Of a stretch of DNA of 64,000 bases, positions 39,780 to 51,585 are shown in pieces. The translations under genes were made by a program, and so were the position numbers. Source of the stretch: Flaccisagitta enflata (Eukaryota > Chaetognatha > Sagittoidea > Aphragmophora); contig OZ231126.1 in assembly GCA_965153355.1 (NCBI GenBank), positions 53,196,001 through 53,260,000 on the forward strand, written 5' to 3'. Below the pieces are notes generated by a model, which searched no databases, was not told the origin of the DNA, and saw only the letters and a list, made by a program, of their open reading frames with translations. Positions within the stretch are counted from its first letter, which is position 1. The number at the start of each line of letters is the position of its first letter.

Positions 39780-40075
39780 AACAAGCCCAACCAGGCAATG
39801 ATGCGTCCGGGCTGTGCCGCTATGTGTATTGATCATGTGACATATATGGAGAGACAGATAGACAAACTGACAGGGGGAAAAGGCTCTCAAAACATGTTGG
39901 TTGATCATTGGTTTCAGTATAATATCTCACCGTGGCCAAAAACAGCTGAGAAACGCGGTTTTTGCACAGGCATAACAAACTGACCAACAGACTGACAGAC
40001 ACACAGACCGACGGATGGATGGATGGACGGACGGACAGACCCTCTTATAGAGATGCGTTCCTGACGGACGCATCT
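39780..40075 (+). mobile_element. HINE-like element, GATGCGTCCG class
   Basis: 5' AACAAGCCCAACCAGGCAAT then GATGCGTCCGGG; 3' AGAGATGCGTTCCTGACGG then ACGCATCT and AAAAA. GATGCGTCCG and CGGACGCATC pair. Confidence 0.75.
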
Positions 40076-40168
40076 AAAAACAGTGGACGAGATGAACTTT
40101 GAATTCAGTTCGTCCATACACCCACAGCCAACAGCATTGGGTGCACACTATACAAAGGTTGAAAATAC

Positions 40169-40471
40169 CTTGGAAGAGATAGGATGACGCCGGTGTTCCA
40201 TGCACCTTGACAGGCTTTACCTCTTTCTCATGAACAAAGTAAAGCTTTTTCTTTCCAAATACAAAGATGAAATCACCAAAAGGTTTTCCCATGTCACATG
40301 GATGCGCCTTGTAGTCCATGGGAGCTCCATTTAAGTCCAGTACATTGACTTTTTCCCATTTTCTTTTACCATAGTTAAAGGCACGGTCAGATGATAGAGT
40401 AAAGAAGCCCGTGAAGAAGCGATATTTAGTACCAATCGAACCTACTCCGTATGCGTTGATATATTGTCTCA
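40169..40471 (-). CDS. Internal exon of the unrecognised host gene
   Basis: Acceptor TTTTTTTCATTCAG, donor TTCCAAG|GTATTT; 303 nt, phase 1 at both ends, fully open. Reads INAYGVGSIGTKYRFFTGFF, then DRAFNYGKRKWEKVNVLDL, then GDFIFVFGKKKLYFVHEKEV. Strand-rich, with aromatic and basic residues, consistent with a beta-propeller-like or extracellular module. No catalytic motif seen. Upstream exons were not found in the 10 kb before the phosphatase gene. Confidence 0.65.
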
Positions 40472-41177
40472 CTGAATGAAAAAAAGGAAGCATGTATGAT
40501 AACAGGGTCCAGAAATGCATGAAAAGTGTGATTTAATTTCCTCCATTTGGCACAAGACCAATAAAAGGGTTGGGAATCAGCTCAGACCACCAAAAAAAGT
40601 CTCAGGTCAAGATTTGGGATGCTACCGCTACATATCTCAGGTCAAAAGGCTATGTAAGGTCAAAATTTCAAAGTGGGAAATTTGAAAATCAATTACAGAT
40701 TCAGAATCTTTGCAAAAAAGCTTCAAAATTACAGTCCCCAACTGGGGACTGTAATTTTTGAAGCTTTCTTGTTGCGTAAACACAACTTGATGAGATACAC
40801 AACAAGACAACAATTTCAAGAAATAAAAAATAAAAAAAATATTCAATAATGTTTTAATGACGACAAAACTTAATAATGATAACAATAGTGGATGATGATG
40901 ATGACAACAATGAATGATAATGACAACAAAAATCTAAAAAGAAAATGTTCAAAAAATTTTTGAAAAAATTTTTCAAAAAAAAAAAAAGAAAAAAAAATTT
41001 CAAAAAAAAAAATTTTCAAAAGAATTTTTCAAAAAAAAATTTCAAAAAATTTCCAAAAAAATTTTTCAAAAAAAATTTCCAAAAAAATTTTTCAAAAAAA
41101 ATTTTCAAAAAAATTTTCAAAAAAAATTTTCAAAAAATTTTCAAAAATTTTTTTTTTAAAAAATTGCTATTTCAAGA

Positions 41178-41399
41178 TGATGACAGTAGTCGAAGATGAT
41201 GACAGTAGTCGAAGATGATGACAATAGTCAAAGATGATGACAGTAGATGAAGATGATGACAATAGTTGAAGATGATGACAGTAGTTGAAGATGATGACAG
41301 TAGTTGAAGATGATGACAGTAGTTGAAGATGATGACAGTAGTTGAAGATGATGACAGTAGTTGAAGATGATGACAGTAGTTGAAGATGATGACAGTAGT
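41178..41399. repeat. 19-bp minisatellite GATGATGACAGTAGTTGAA (left part)
   Basis: About 12 units. The array continues at 42770 on the other side of an inserted element. Confidence 0.95.
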
Positions 41400-42769
41400 G
41401 GTCCATTCCAAATTTTAGCTGACGGTCCAATTTTTAGTAGTCTTGAGCAAATAATTTGCTACTAATGGAATGCCAGGTGCTTACATTGACTCATTATGGT
41501 TGCTCTGGGTCGAACTAACAAAATTCTAAAAAGAATTACGTAAAAATACGCAAAAATGTTATTTTTTAGCTTTAAAATGAGTAAAAAAACAAGCTTTTTT
41601 CATGTAACAAATTGTAACACTTAGTATAATTAAAGGTTTTAACCATGAAATACATCAAATATGGACAAACTTTGTGTTTTGTTAACCTAAAACGACCTCA
41701 GGGTCAAGGCCATGGAGAAAAAAAGACTTAAAAACCTCAAAGATTGACCGATTTGACAACACTCTGCTCAAATGGGAGGGACGTGAAAATTCGCTGCTTT
41801 AGAGAGAATTAACATTATTAATTTAATATATTGAATTACTAAATGTATAATCATTTCTCGGAGAATATTACTTGTTACTTAGATTGTAGAGGACATTAGC
41901 TTTGCCCAAATGAATTTTCATGAAATTGCGATGTCCCAATCTGTCGGAATAAGAGCAGAGTTTTCCTTTGGTAATTAACACGGTTTCGACGTTTCGACGC
42001 TTTTTAATTGTCCCGTCTACGTCCGCTCACTGTTATCCATGTGACAAACTGTGAATTGATGTCAAATTTTGATGAAAGTGAGTTTTCCGCTCTAAGTTCG
42101 CATATTAGGAATGGCTCAAGCAGTTCTCGCGTTGTTTGGTACCATTTCCGACCTCTGGCTTCATTTAGAAATTAAAAGATACGTCACTGCCGTCAGAATT
42201 AACACGGTTTCGACGTTTCGACGCTCGAGCGCAAGGGTCAAGATCATGACATAAATGCGCTAAAACAGCGATAAAAATTTAATTTATCCTCCGATTTTGA
42301 TGAAATTTGGAATAGATACTCACGAGAGTATCATCTTTCACTGAACTGAAATATTATTGGTTAAGAGAGATATCTACTGGCCAAACTGGCCAAAAACAGG
42401 TCAAAATTAGGCCTAATATGGGAAAAAGTGAAATAAATTGGAAAATGTTTTTCCGATTTAGTTGGAACTTGGTACAGAGACTCTTAGAGGTAAAATTTGA
42501 TGCAAGATCATGATTCTTAAGGAAGCGAGTCATGCGTAGTGGTCAAATTGACCATTAACTGGTCGATTTTAATTGGATTCCACTCAATTTGAATACCTTA
42601 GTATAACTGGCGCTCACAGAAAATTTAAAGCCTACTAAGCAAGACGAAACCTTTTTACTGACTCCTAAGATATCAAGTTTGATGGAAACTATAAGAAATC
42701 CAGATGAAACACACTTTGGAAAATTACTACTTTGAGGGTTGGACCGTCAGCCTGAATTAAGAATGGACC
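41400..42769. mobile_element. 1,370-bp element with GGTCCATTC ends and TAGT duplication
   Basis: Left GGTCCATTCCAAATTTTAGC then TGACGGTCCAA. The right end is the inverse of GGTCCATTCTTAATTCAGGC then TGACGGTCCAA. It interrupts the minisatellite, and TAGT occurs on both sides (41396-41399, 42770-42773). No transposase is visible. Confidence 0.8.
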
Positions 42770-43055
42770 TAGTTGAAGATGATGACAGTAGTTGAAGATG
42801 ATGACAGTAGTTGAAGATGATGACAGTAGTTGAAAGTGACAGTAGTTGAAGGTGACAGTAGTTGAAGATGACAGTAGTTGAAGATGATGACAGTTAAAGA
42901 TGATGACAATAGTTGAAGATGATGACAATAGTTGAAGATGATGACAATAGTTGAAGATGATGACAGCGGTCGAAGATGATGACAGTGGTTGAAGATAATG
43001 ACAGTAGTTGAAGATGATGACAGTAGTTGAAGATGATGACAGTAGTTGAAGATGA
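42770..43055. repeat. 19-bp minisatellite (right part)
   Basis: Same unit as 41178-41399, with several shortened or variant units (GTTGAAGGTGACAGTA). Confidence 0.95.
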
Positions 43056-43589
43056 ATCTTGAAATCCATGATGGCAAATCTGAAGAAAAATCAGAGTGTA
43101 ATAAATGAGCAAGTAAAAGAATTCATCAACTCCAATCCTCTATGTAAATCGCCGAAGTCCTAGTAACATATAACTACATTAATAAACTAATATCTTATAA
43201 ACCAGACTTCAGATTTAATTCGAATTTTGCAGGGGCAGTTCAATTAATATCATTTACCTGTATACCAAATTAAAAAAGAATTCACATATTTTTGCAACCC
43301 TTTGCCTATATAAACTACCTAAGTCCTAGCAACATACTACTACATAAATAAGCTAATATCACATAAACCAGACTTCAGATTTAATTCGAATTTTGCAGGG
43401 GTTGTTTATTTACTACCTTCTACTTGTATACCAAATTAAAAAAAAATTCATAAACCTTTACTACCCTCTACCTATGTAAACCACCTAAGTCCCAGCTAAA
43501 TATTACTACAAAAATAATAGGCAAAGGGTAGTAAAAGTTTATGAATTTTTCTGAAAATTGGTACACAAGCTCCTATTGACATAATAATA

Positions 43590-44169
43590 CATGGTGTTTC
43601 ATGCCAAAATAGATATAAGAAAACGATGCCATCCTGCTTCTAAAAATGCAATAATAATTCTAAAAAAAGATTCAAAGAGCACTTAAGCTCCGATTTTTTG
43701 TGTAAAAATTTCATGGGTCTGGGTCAAATATCTTGGCCACAACATCAATTTGAAATAAAATGAGCAATTCACAAAGAAGCTCTTTTGACATAAATTTGAT
43801 TCTTAAAGTTTTTCTTTGAAGTGTTCTCATTTCTAAACGGCTTGAGTTACAGATACCAGATTAGTCTCAAATTAAAGTTAATCGAATTTTCTTTAGTTTG
43901 GGACCAATCTGGCATCTGTGGCTCAAGCCGTTCAGAAATAAGAGCACTTCAAAGAAAAACTTTCAAAATCAAAATTATGTGAAAAAAGCTTCTCCTTTAA
44001 ATGCTCATTTTACTTCAAATTGATGTTGTGGCTAAGATATTTGACCCAAACCCATGAAATTTTTACACAAAAAATTGGAGCTTAAATATCTTTTTTCAGA
44101 ATTACTTTTGCATTTTTAGAAGCAAAATGGCATCGCTTTCTTACATCTAATTTGGCAAGAAACACCCTG
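43590..44169. mobile_element. 580-bp foldback MITE, mariner-like ends
   Basis: TA-CATGGTGTTTCATGCCAAA at the left; TTTGGCAAGAAACACCCTG-TA at the right. The long arms meet near 43880. A half copy occurs at 46192-46372. Confidence 0.8.
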
Positions 44170-44299
44170 TAACACTGGTAAAGTTTCATGAACTTCTGAA
44201 GTCTGGATCAAAAGATATGAGAAGGTTCTAGACAGACACACAGACTAGCACAAACAGGCTATCTCATAGTCCACCGACGGAAACTGTTCGTCGGGGACA

Positions 44300-45046
44300 A
44301 AAAGTATCAAAAAGTGACTTTCTTTTTTTGATATTCCAACTAGAACATGGTATAATTTAACTTCAAAGGTCATATTTGGGTTACATTTGCTCTTTTGTTT
44401 AAAATTTGATTTGTTTCAACATTTAACGATAACTTTGACTTCCAGATGGAAAATCAAAAAAACAAGAGCACATTCTTCAGTAGTTTTTTTGCAAGGATTC
44501 CGAATCTACAATCAGATTTTCACTTAGAAATTTTGACCTTGACTTTGCTTAATTTATCACAGAGTAAGACCACAGTGCTTTTTTTTGCAATGAAAATAGT
44601 AATTATAAAGAGAAAATTAAAAAATGCTGAGAAAACCTTGTTTTGACCAAAATCGGAGGACCATGTGGTCATGTTCGCCCATCTGCCTTGTAGATTGAGC
44701 TATGCTGATTCTAAATCTGTTTTTAAAAATCTCCTGTGATATGGCTGAAAATGGCTAGAGGCAAAACCGTGAACCCTTTTCATTAGAGGTAAGAGAATAT
44801 TGGTTATTGAATCAACGCGTAGAACTGCGTAAACAATTCATGCGTGGCGTTCGCGTTTTCATTTTCGTTTTTTTTTAACAATTGCTGAGCCTGAGGTTCA
44901 TTCTTGCCAAGACCTATTCAACTTTAACATTGTCGTATGGTAGAGTAAGCTAGGTGCGACAGAAGTTGTGTGTGAACTGTTAACATACACAGACTGCTGC
45001 CCTCTGTCTTCAAAAGAAAATGCCCTCAAAGGTGCAAGAAATGATC
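44300..45046. other. No gene recognised
   Basis: AT-rich with short open frames only. No element ends were identified. Confidence 0.4.
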
Positions 45047-45299
45047 AAAAATTACAGTCCCCGACTGGGGACTAATTTTTGAAGCTTTCTCGTCGCGTAA
45101 ACGCGACTCGAGAAGATACAGTAAAAAAAAAAACAAAATTAAAAAAAAAAACAAAATTTCAAAAAAAAAACAAAATTTAAAAAAAAAAATTCAAATTAAA
45201 AAAAAAAAAAAAAATTAAAAAAAATAAAAAAAATTAAAAAAAAAAAGAAAAATTTTTTTTTAAATTTTTTTGAAAAAATAATTGATGTCTATGATGGCA

Positions 45300-45485
45300 T
45301 GCATACCTTACAGTCCATGACGGCATACCTTACAGTCCATGACGGCATACCTTAAAGTCCATGACGGCATACCTTAAAGTCCATGACGGCATACCTTAAA
45401 GTCCATGACGGCATACCTTTAAGTCCATGACGGCATACCTTTAAGTCCATGACGGCATACCTTTAAGTCCATGACGGCACACCTT
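45300..45485. repeat. 22-bp minisatellite CCTTAAAGTCCATGACGGCATA
   Basis: About eight units, then diverged ones. Confidence 0.92.
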
Positions 45486-45642
45486 GAACATTAAACACTG
45501 AAGTCCAAGAAGGCAAATCTTGGTCCTTGGAGTCCTTGACGGCAAACCTTTTTTTAGAGGAATGGCATGGGTTGTTTTATGCAATATTAGCAATATCTGG
45601 TTTTAAAACAGTCCACGGGAAGAAAAAACACACACACACACT

Positions 45643-45762
<120 letters not shown>

Positions 45763-47154
45763 ACTCCCACAACAGTAATATATTACTACATAAATAAATT
45801 TATATCTCATAAACCAGACTTCAGATTTAAATAGAAGCTGTTTAATTGACATTATTTACCAGTTTACTAAGTTTTAAAAAAATTCATAAAGTTTTACTAC
45901 CCTTTGCCTATGAAAACTGCTTAAGTCCTAGTAACATATTACTACATAAATAAGCTAATATCTCATAAACCAGGCTTCAGATTTAATTCGAATTTTGCAG
46001 GGGTTGTTTATCTACTATCCTCTACTTGTATACCAAATTAAAAAAAAATTCTCTAACTTTTACTTCCCTTTGCCTATGTAAACCACCTAAGTCCCAGCTA
46101 AATATTACTACAAAAATAATAGGCAAAGGGTAGTAAAAGTTTATGAATTTTTCTGAAAATTGGTACACAAGCTCCTATTGACATAATAATACATGGTGTT
46201 TCATGCCAAAATAGATATTAGAAAACGATGCCATTCTGCTTCTAAAAATGCAATAATAATTCTGAAAAAAGATTCAAAGAGCACTTAAGCTCCGATTTTT
46301 TGTGTAAAAATTTCATGGGTCTGGGTCAAATATCTTGGCCACAACATCAATTTGAAATAAAATGAGCATTTCACAGTAAGTCCCAGTAACATAATACTAC
46401 ATAAATTAGCTAATATCTCATGAACCAGACTTCAGATTTAATTCGAATTTTGCAGGGGCTGATTATTTAGTGACCCTTACTTGTATACCAAATTAAAAAA
46501 AAAATTCACATAAGTTTACTACCCTCTACCTATGTGACATGTGCAACAATTCATACTAGAAAACTCATACAATTACCAAAATAAAAATAAAATAAAAATT
46601 TAAAGAAAAATTGAAAAGAATATGGACATTTATATAGTGTAAGCTTCCATTACCTAAGTCCTAAGTCCAGTAAAATATTACCATAAAAAAAATAGGCAAA
46701 GTGTAGTAAAAAATAGTGAATTTTTCTGAAAATTGGTACACAAGCTCCTATTGACCTATAAACAACACCAGCAAAGTTTCATAAAATTCTGAAGTCTGGT
46801 TCCAAAAATATGAGAAGGTTTTAAACCAACAAACAACAAACAATAACAAACAGACTACACGATCACTGCTATCACATAGTCACCGACGAAAACTGTTCGT
46901 CGGGGACAAAAATTACAATCAATCATAAAATCATTGCAAAAAATTTACTAAGCATAAAGATGGGATGACTAACAAATTATTCAGGGTACGTCCATTGTCT
47001 TGATTATTTTGTTTCAGCTTTACACTTTCATATCGCGAAGAAGTCAATCAATTATTCCACAATCCACATACAGCGTTTTCTTTTAGTCGCGCGCTAAAGC
47101 CACTTTTTAGTTAGATGGTCAGTCAGTTACTACTCCTGCCCATCGTCCAATGTT

Positions 47155-47230
47155 ATGTTCAGTTGTGGACACGCAACTCTATAGGATGCTGTGTCCATCT
47201 GTACGTCTGTCCATCTGTCGGTACTGGAGC
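47155..47230 (-). mobile_element. Hairpin end of a truncated HINE-like element, AGTTGCGGAC class
   Basis: AGTTGTGGACACGCAACT then CTATAGGATGCTGTGTCC and CTGTACGTCTGTCC; no matching 5' end follows. Confidence 0.5.
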
Positions 47231-47286
47231 ATGAGTCGAAAAGTAGGAAAACGAATGTTTTAAAGCTTTTTATGTATGTCTGTGTT

Positions 47287-48164
<878 letters not shown>

Positions 48165-48213
48165 TTTTAGCTGTTTTCAATTTATTACCCTAATTTTTTT
48201 GTCCATTTTTCAG

Positions 48214-48297
48214 AGTGGAGTTATATATGCCGCAGCAAATAAACATTTGTCAGCGGACTTGATCAGATACAGTTTTAGTTTGTTTGTTTTGAAATGA
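48214..48297 (+). CDS. Weak candidate terminal exon
   Basis: Follows an excellent acceptor (TTTTTTTGTCCATTTTTCAG) and reads SGVIYAAANKHLSADLIRYS to a TGA stop. No partner exon or family was found, so it may be chance. Confidence 0.15.
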   Translation, partial: SGVIYAAANKHLSADLIRYSFSLFVLK

Positions 48298-48655
48298 TAT
48301 GGCGACTGGTTTGCTGAACACAACGCAATAGATATTATTAAAAAATGAAAAATGAAGATAAATATGAACCTCTTCCTCCCTCACCGCCACCTAAGAAATC
48401 GCATAAGAAAATTCCTTCCCTGAGTGGGCCTCAACCTAATTAGGGTTAAAAAAATCCTCAATAGTTGTGACGTATTAATGTAGGTACTGGAGAATTAATA
48501 TTGACCTTTAAAAAAGAAGAAAAAATTCCCTTGAAATTTTTGTAAAAGTCATTGAAAAGTTCTTAAGTGTAAATGATTTTCAACATTCTGATTCAAGATT
48601 CATATTCCTGGTAAAATTTCCAATCATTTGATAGGTCGCACGATATAATTTTCTT

Positions 48656-49663
48656 TAAAAATCTGAACAGTAACTGGGTCCGCAACAGAGGGGGGTTAAA
48701 GATCACCAATGCCATAAGATCGCTATGACCAAAAGATCACGAACCCTATAATTTTGTTTAAACTATAAATCCTTCCATTTGGAGTCTCCATACAAAGTTT
48801 CAAGCAAATCGGTGGAAAAATGGCAAAGTTACTTTTATGCTAGTAGGCTGGTTGGGTGGTAGGCTGGTTTGACAGGATAAATGGTGTGCATATGTTGAGT
48901 TCTTCTATTTAGAGACTCCATATCTAGTTTTAACCAAATTGGTTAAAACATGTCCAAGTTATGCAAGTTTTTCGCTTTTAGGCCGGTAAGCTTGTTGGGT
49001 GGTAGGTTGGTTTGGCAGGTTAGCATGCTCAAATGCAAATAAATCACATACATGTGTTGAGTCCTTCTATTTAGAAACTCCATACCAAATTTCAACCAAA
49101 TTGGTTGAAAAATGTCAAAAATATGCACATTTTTCACTTTTAGGCTGATAAGCTAGTAGGGTGGTAGGTTGGTTTGACAGGACAAATAGTGTGCATATGT
49201 TGAATTCTTCCATTTAGAGACTCTATACCAAGTTTCAACCAAATAAATAAAAAAATGACAAAGTTATGCAAGTTTTTCATTTTTAGGCCGGACGACTGGT
49301 TGGGCCTGTTGGGTTGGTCAGATCACAAAAATCAGATAGAATGTAAAGTACAACTTCCCACTAAATATGAAGCAAATCGGTCAAAGCATTAACAAGGCCA
49401 GATACACGGCTACCAAAGTCGCGTGCGGGTGGGCAGGGGCCATATTTGAGGTCACCAGACCATTTTGGCAGGAGCAGTGAGGTGAAAGAAATAAAATCAT
49501 AAAAAAAAGTAAAGTGTGACGGACCAACCGACGGACAAAGCGGGTTGTTGAGTCGCGTGCACGCGACTAAAAAGTTATCCATTTTTTAAAATCCGTTACA
49601 ACGATGACGACACCCACCCACCTTGAATTATAGTCCGCGTCGGAATGACATTCCATTGCGGAC
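48656..49663 (+). mobile_element. HINE-like element, CCGCAA class, copy of 38656-39693
   Basis: 5' AAAAATCTGAACAGTAACTG and GGTCCGCAACAGAG; 3' GTCCGCGTCGGAATGACATT then CCATTGCGGAC and AAAAA. The 3' outer arm has shifted to TTGCGG, matching the 5' CCGCAA. Interrupted by a nested element at 49390-49568. Confidence 0.8.
49390..49568 (+). mobile_element. 179-bp HINE-like element with resolved insertion site
   Basis: TAACAAGGCCAGATACACGG, AGTCGCGTGCGGGTGGGCAG, core GACCAACCGACGG, then AGTCGCGTGCACGCGACT. The sister element at 39575 shows the unoccupied site (GCATAAAAAAGTTATCC). Comparison gives insertion between GCAT and the A-run with no target duplication. Confidence 0.88.
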
Positions 49664-49739
49664 AAAAATCAAATTTTCATTTAATATGTCACAGTTTGAA
49701 ATATGAATGGTTTGAAATACAGGAATGTATATCATAGAG

Positions 49740-50100
49740 TCGCTTTTGATTTTTTCCCCCCCTGCCTTTGATTTTCTTCGTCGCATCGCGTGTTTATATC
49801 TTTGATTTTCTTCCCCAAAAAGCAATATAACTCAGTCAAGGTTTAAAAAATGTTTAATTGTTTTTTACTCTTTGAGTTTTATGATTTGGTGCTGTCCAAA
49901 GTAATATTTTCCCCAAATTTCCTTTTTCTTAGGTGCAACAAAGCACCTCTATAACTGGCTGGACTGTAACGCATTCGTTTGACGATCCACACGTCGCACC
50001 TTATTGGCCTACTTGGCCTTGTTCTCTTTTTTCCCCCTTTGATTTCCTTCCCCATCTCCAGACCTTTTGATTTCCCCCCCCCCCCCAGGGGGAGAACTAA
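49740..50100 (-). mobile_element. GGGGGAA-ATCAAA element (inverted), with nested copy
   Basis: TTTTGATTTTTTCCCCCCCT and TTTGATTTCCCCCCCCCC bound this stretch; it holds the 93-bp element at 49931-50023. Confidence 0.6.
49931..50023 (-). mobile_element. 93-bp miniature HINE-like element, AGGTGC class
   Basis: In reverse: hairpin AGGTGCAACAAAGCACCT, CTATAACTGGCTGGACTG, CACGTCGCACCTTATT, then GGCCTACTTGGCCTTGTT. A sister copy is at 58936-59068. Confidence 0.75.
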
Positions 50101-50274
50101 AGAATATACAGGCCTGTTGAAATATGAAAATTTAATTTTTTCATAATAGTAAATAGTGTGACCTATCAAATGTCAATATCAATTCTCCACTATAAAATGT
50201 ACCTTCTTTTATAAATAACAACCATTGAGGATTAGGCCCACTGTGTTCCGTTGGATCTTCAGACCCTTTTATAA

Positions 50275-50400
50275 AGATCTAAAAAATCACTCTGGTGACG
50301 CTACTTGTATTAATATAAATATTTTTTCTCTACTTTCAGAATATCTATAGTGTGATTAGAGCTGTGGGGGTGCTACAGTTTTCAGGGGGTCCACAGCTTA
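50275..50400. mobile_element. Partial copy of the 395-bp foldback MITE
   Basis: AATCACTCTGGTGACGCTAC then GGGGGTGCTACAGTTTTCAG; matches 18740-18870 with divergence. Confidence 0.6.
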
Positions 50401-50548
50401 TATTAACCTTCTCTCTGTAGTGGTTTGCTTATATGTTTCAGCAAGCCTCTGTGTTAATGTGTGTTTGAAATTTTTACTGACTGTTAAGCTATTCCAAATG
50501 TGGCGACGTAATGCATCAAACAGATTTCCAAATGATGAAAAAAAAAAC

Positions 50549-50554
50549 TTTATT
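50549..50554 (-). terminator. Candidate poly(A) signal of the phosphatase gene
   Basis: AATAAA on the minus strand, about 285 nt after the TGA stop. The 3' UTR would cover 50550-50837. Confidence 0.45.
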
Positions 50555-50837
50555 TAAGGTTACAACATCATCAACCCTCCATCCAATCGATATCAGAAGT
50601 ATCCAAACTAAAGCAACCAAGAAAAAGACAGTTCACGAAGTCACAAAGCATGCACATAGTACCAATGACAATATTTTTTAGAGCCTTAAAATGGAGGTTA
50701 TCCATCAATGGCACAAGATCAAATGTTTTAGGTCACATTTAGGGGAGATATTTTTTACAATATGAAGAGTTTTGCTATTAACTAGGGACCATTGCTCTAT
50801 TGCCCCATTTGAAACCAAATGCGACAAACAATAAGAC

Positions 50838-51059
50838 TCATTTAGTCACTTGCATGTGACCAATGAGTTGAAAAAGAAACTTCAACTGCTGCGAATCAGA
50901 AAGAAATCTCTGATCAGTTTCTTTCGTTGACAAGATGCTCCATGCCACGTCGTAGTTGTTGGTGAGCTGCTTTTTCTCCATGAGTTTCATGGCGCAGAGA
51001 AATAAGCCCGACTGGCTAACGCCATCTTCACACTGGATGAGCAACTTCCCATCAGACAA
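50838..51059 (-). CDS. Last exon, phosphatase D2 P-loop
   Basis: Acceptor ACATTCTCAG; reads GKLLIQCEDGVSQSGLFLCA, with Cys kept and Arg replaced by Gln. It ends FLFQLIGHMQVTK and TGA. Confidence 0.85.
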   Translation of the reverse strand: MSDGKLLIQCEDGVSQSGLFLCAMKLMEKKQLTNNYDVAWSILSTKETDQRFLSDSQQLKFLFQLIGHMQVTK

Positions 51060-51504
51060 CTGAGAATGTATTGCAAAAAAGTTTTCATATTTTCAATCTG
51101 TGATCTTTCCCGTTGGTTTAGGCTGTCATGAAACCAGGGAGATAGTAAATCTAAGAAAAAAAAAGGCCGGATACACAACTTACTGCGCGTGCAGGTAATT
51201 ATGAAAAAGGGTACTTGACATTTGGGCGTAGACAGTGCTGCAAAAATAGCAAAATGTGGTAAGTCTATCAATGCCAAAAGAGCTAAGTATGACAGACATG
51301 CCAACAAACCAACTGACCGACCAAGCATCCAGCATAGCATTTTAGTCGTGAAACAAGCGATTAAAATGACGTAATAACCATTTTGAAGGCTTGCTTGACA
51401 AGTTTGTGATAAGCATCCACATCCATATTTGTAGGATCAGATGCCTCATTTTTCCATCCAAAGCCTTCGATCAATTCCATTGCATGTGGAGGTTCGTTAG
51501 AGTC

Positions 51505-51585
<81 letters not shown>

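Larger units (their letters stand above)
40717..44298 (+). mobile_element. HINE-like element, CAGTCCCC class, with nested insertions
   Basis: 5' hairpin 40717-40767 (AAAGCTTCAAAATTACAGTC arm) and second stem GTTGCGTAAACACAAC. 3' hairpin GTCCACCGACGG...TTCGTCGGGGAC then AAAAA. Core: A/T-rich runs and a GATGATGACAGTAGTTGAA minisatellite split by the element 41400-42769; a MITE lies at 43590-44169. Confidence 0.75.

Noticed and set aside
41167-41430. Repeated SSSTTVIIFNYCHHLQLL open frames
   Set aside because: Translation of the 19-bp GATGATGACAGTAGTTGAA minisatellite; same at 42689-43112.
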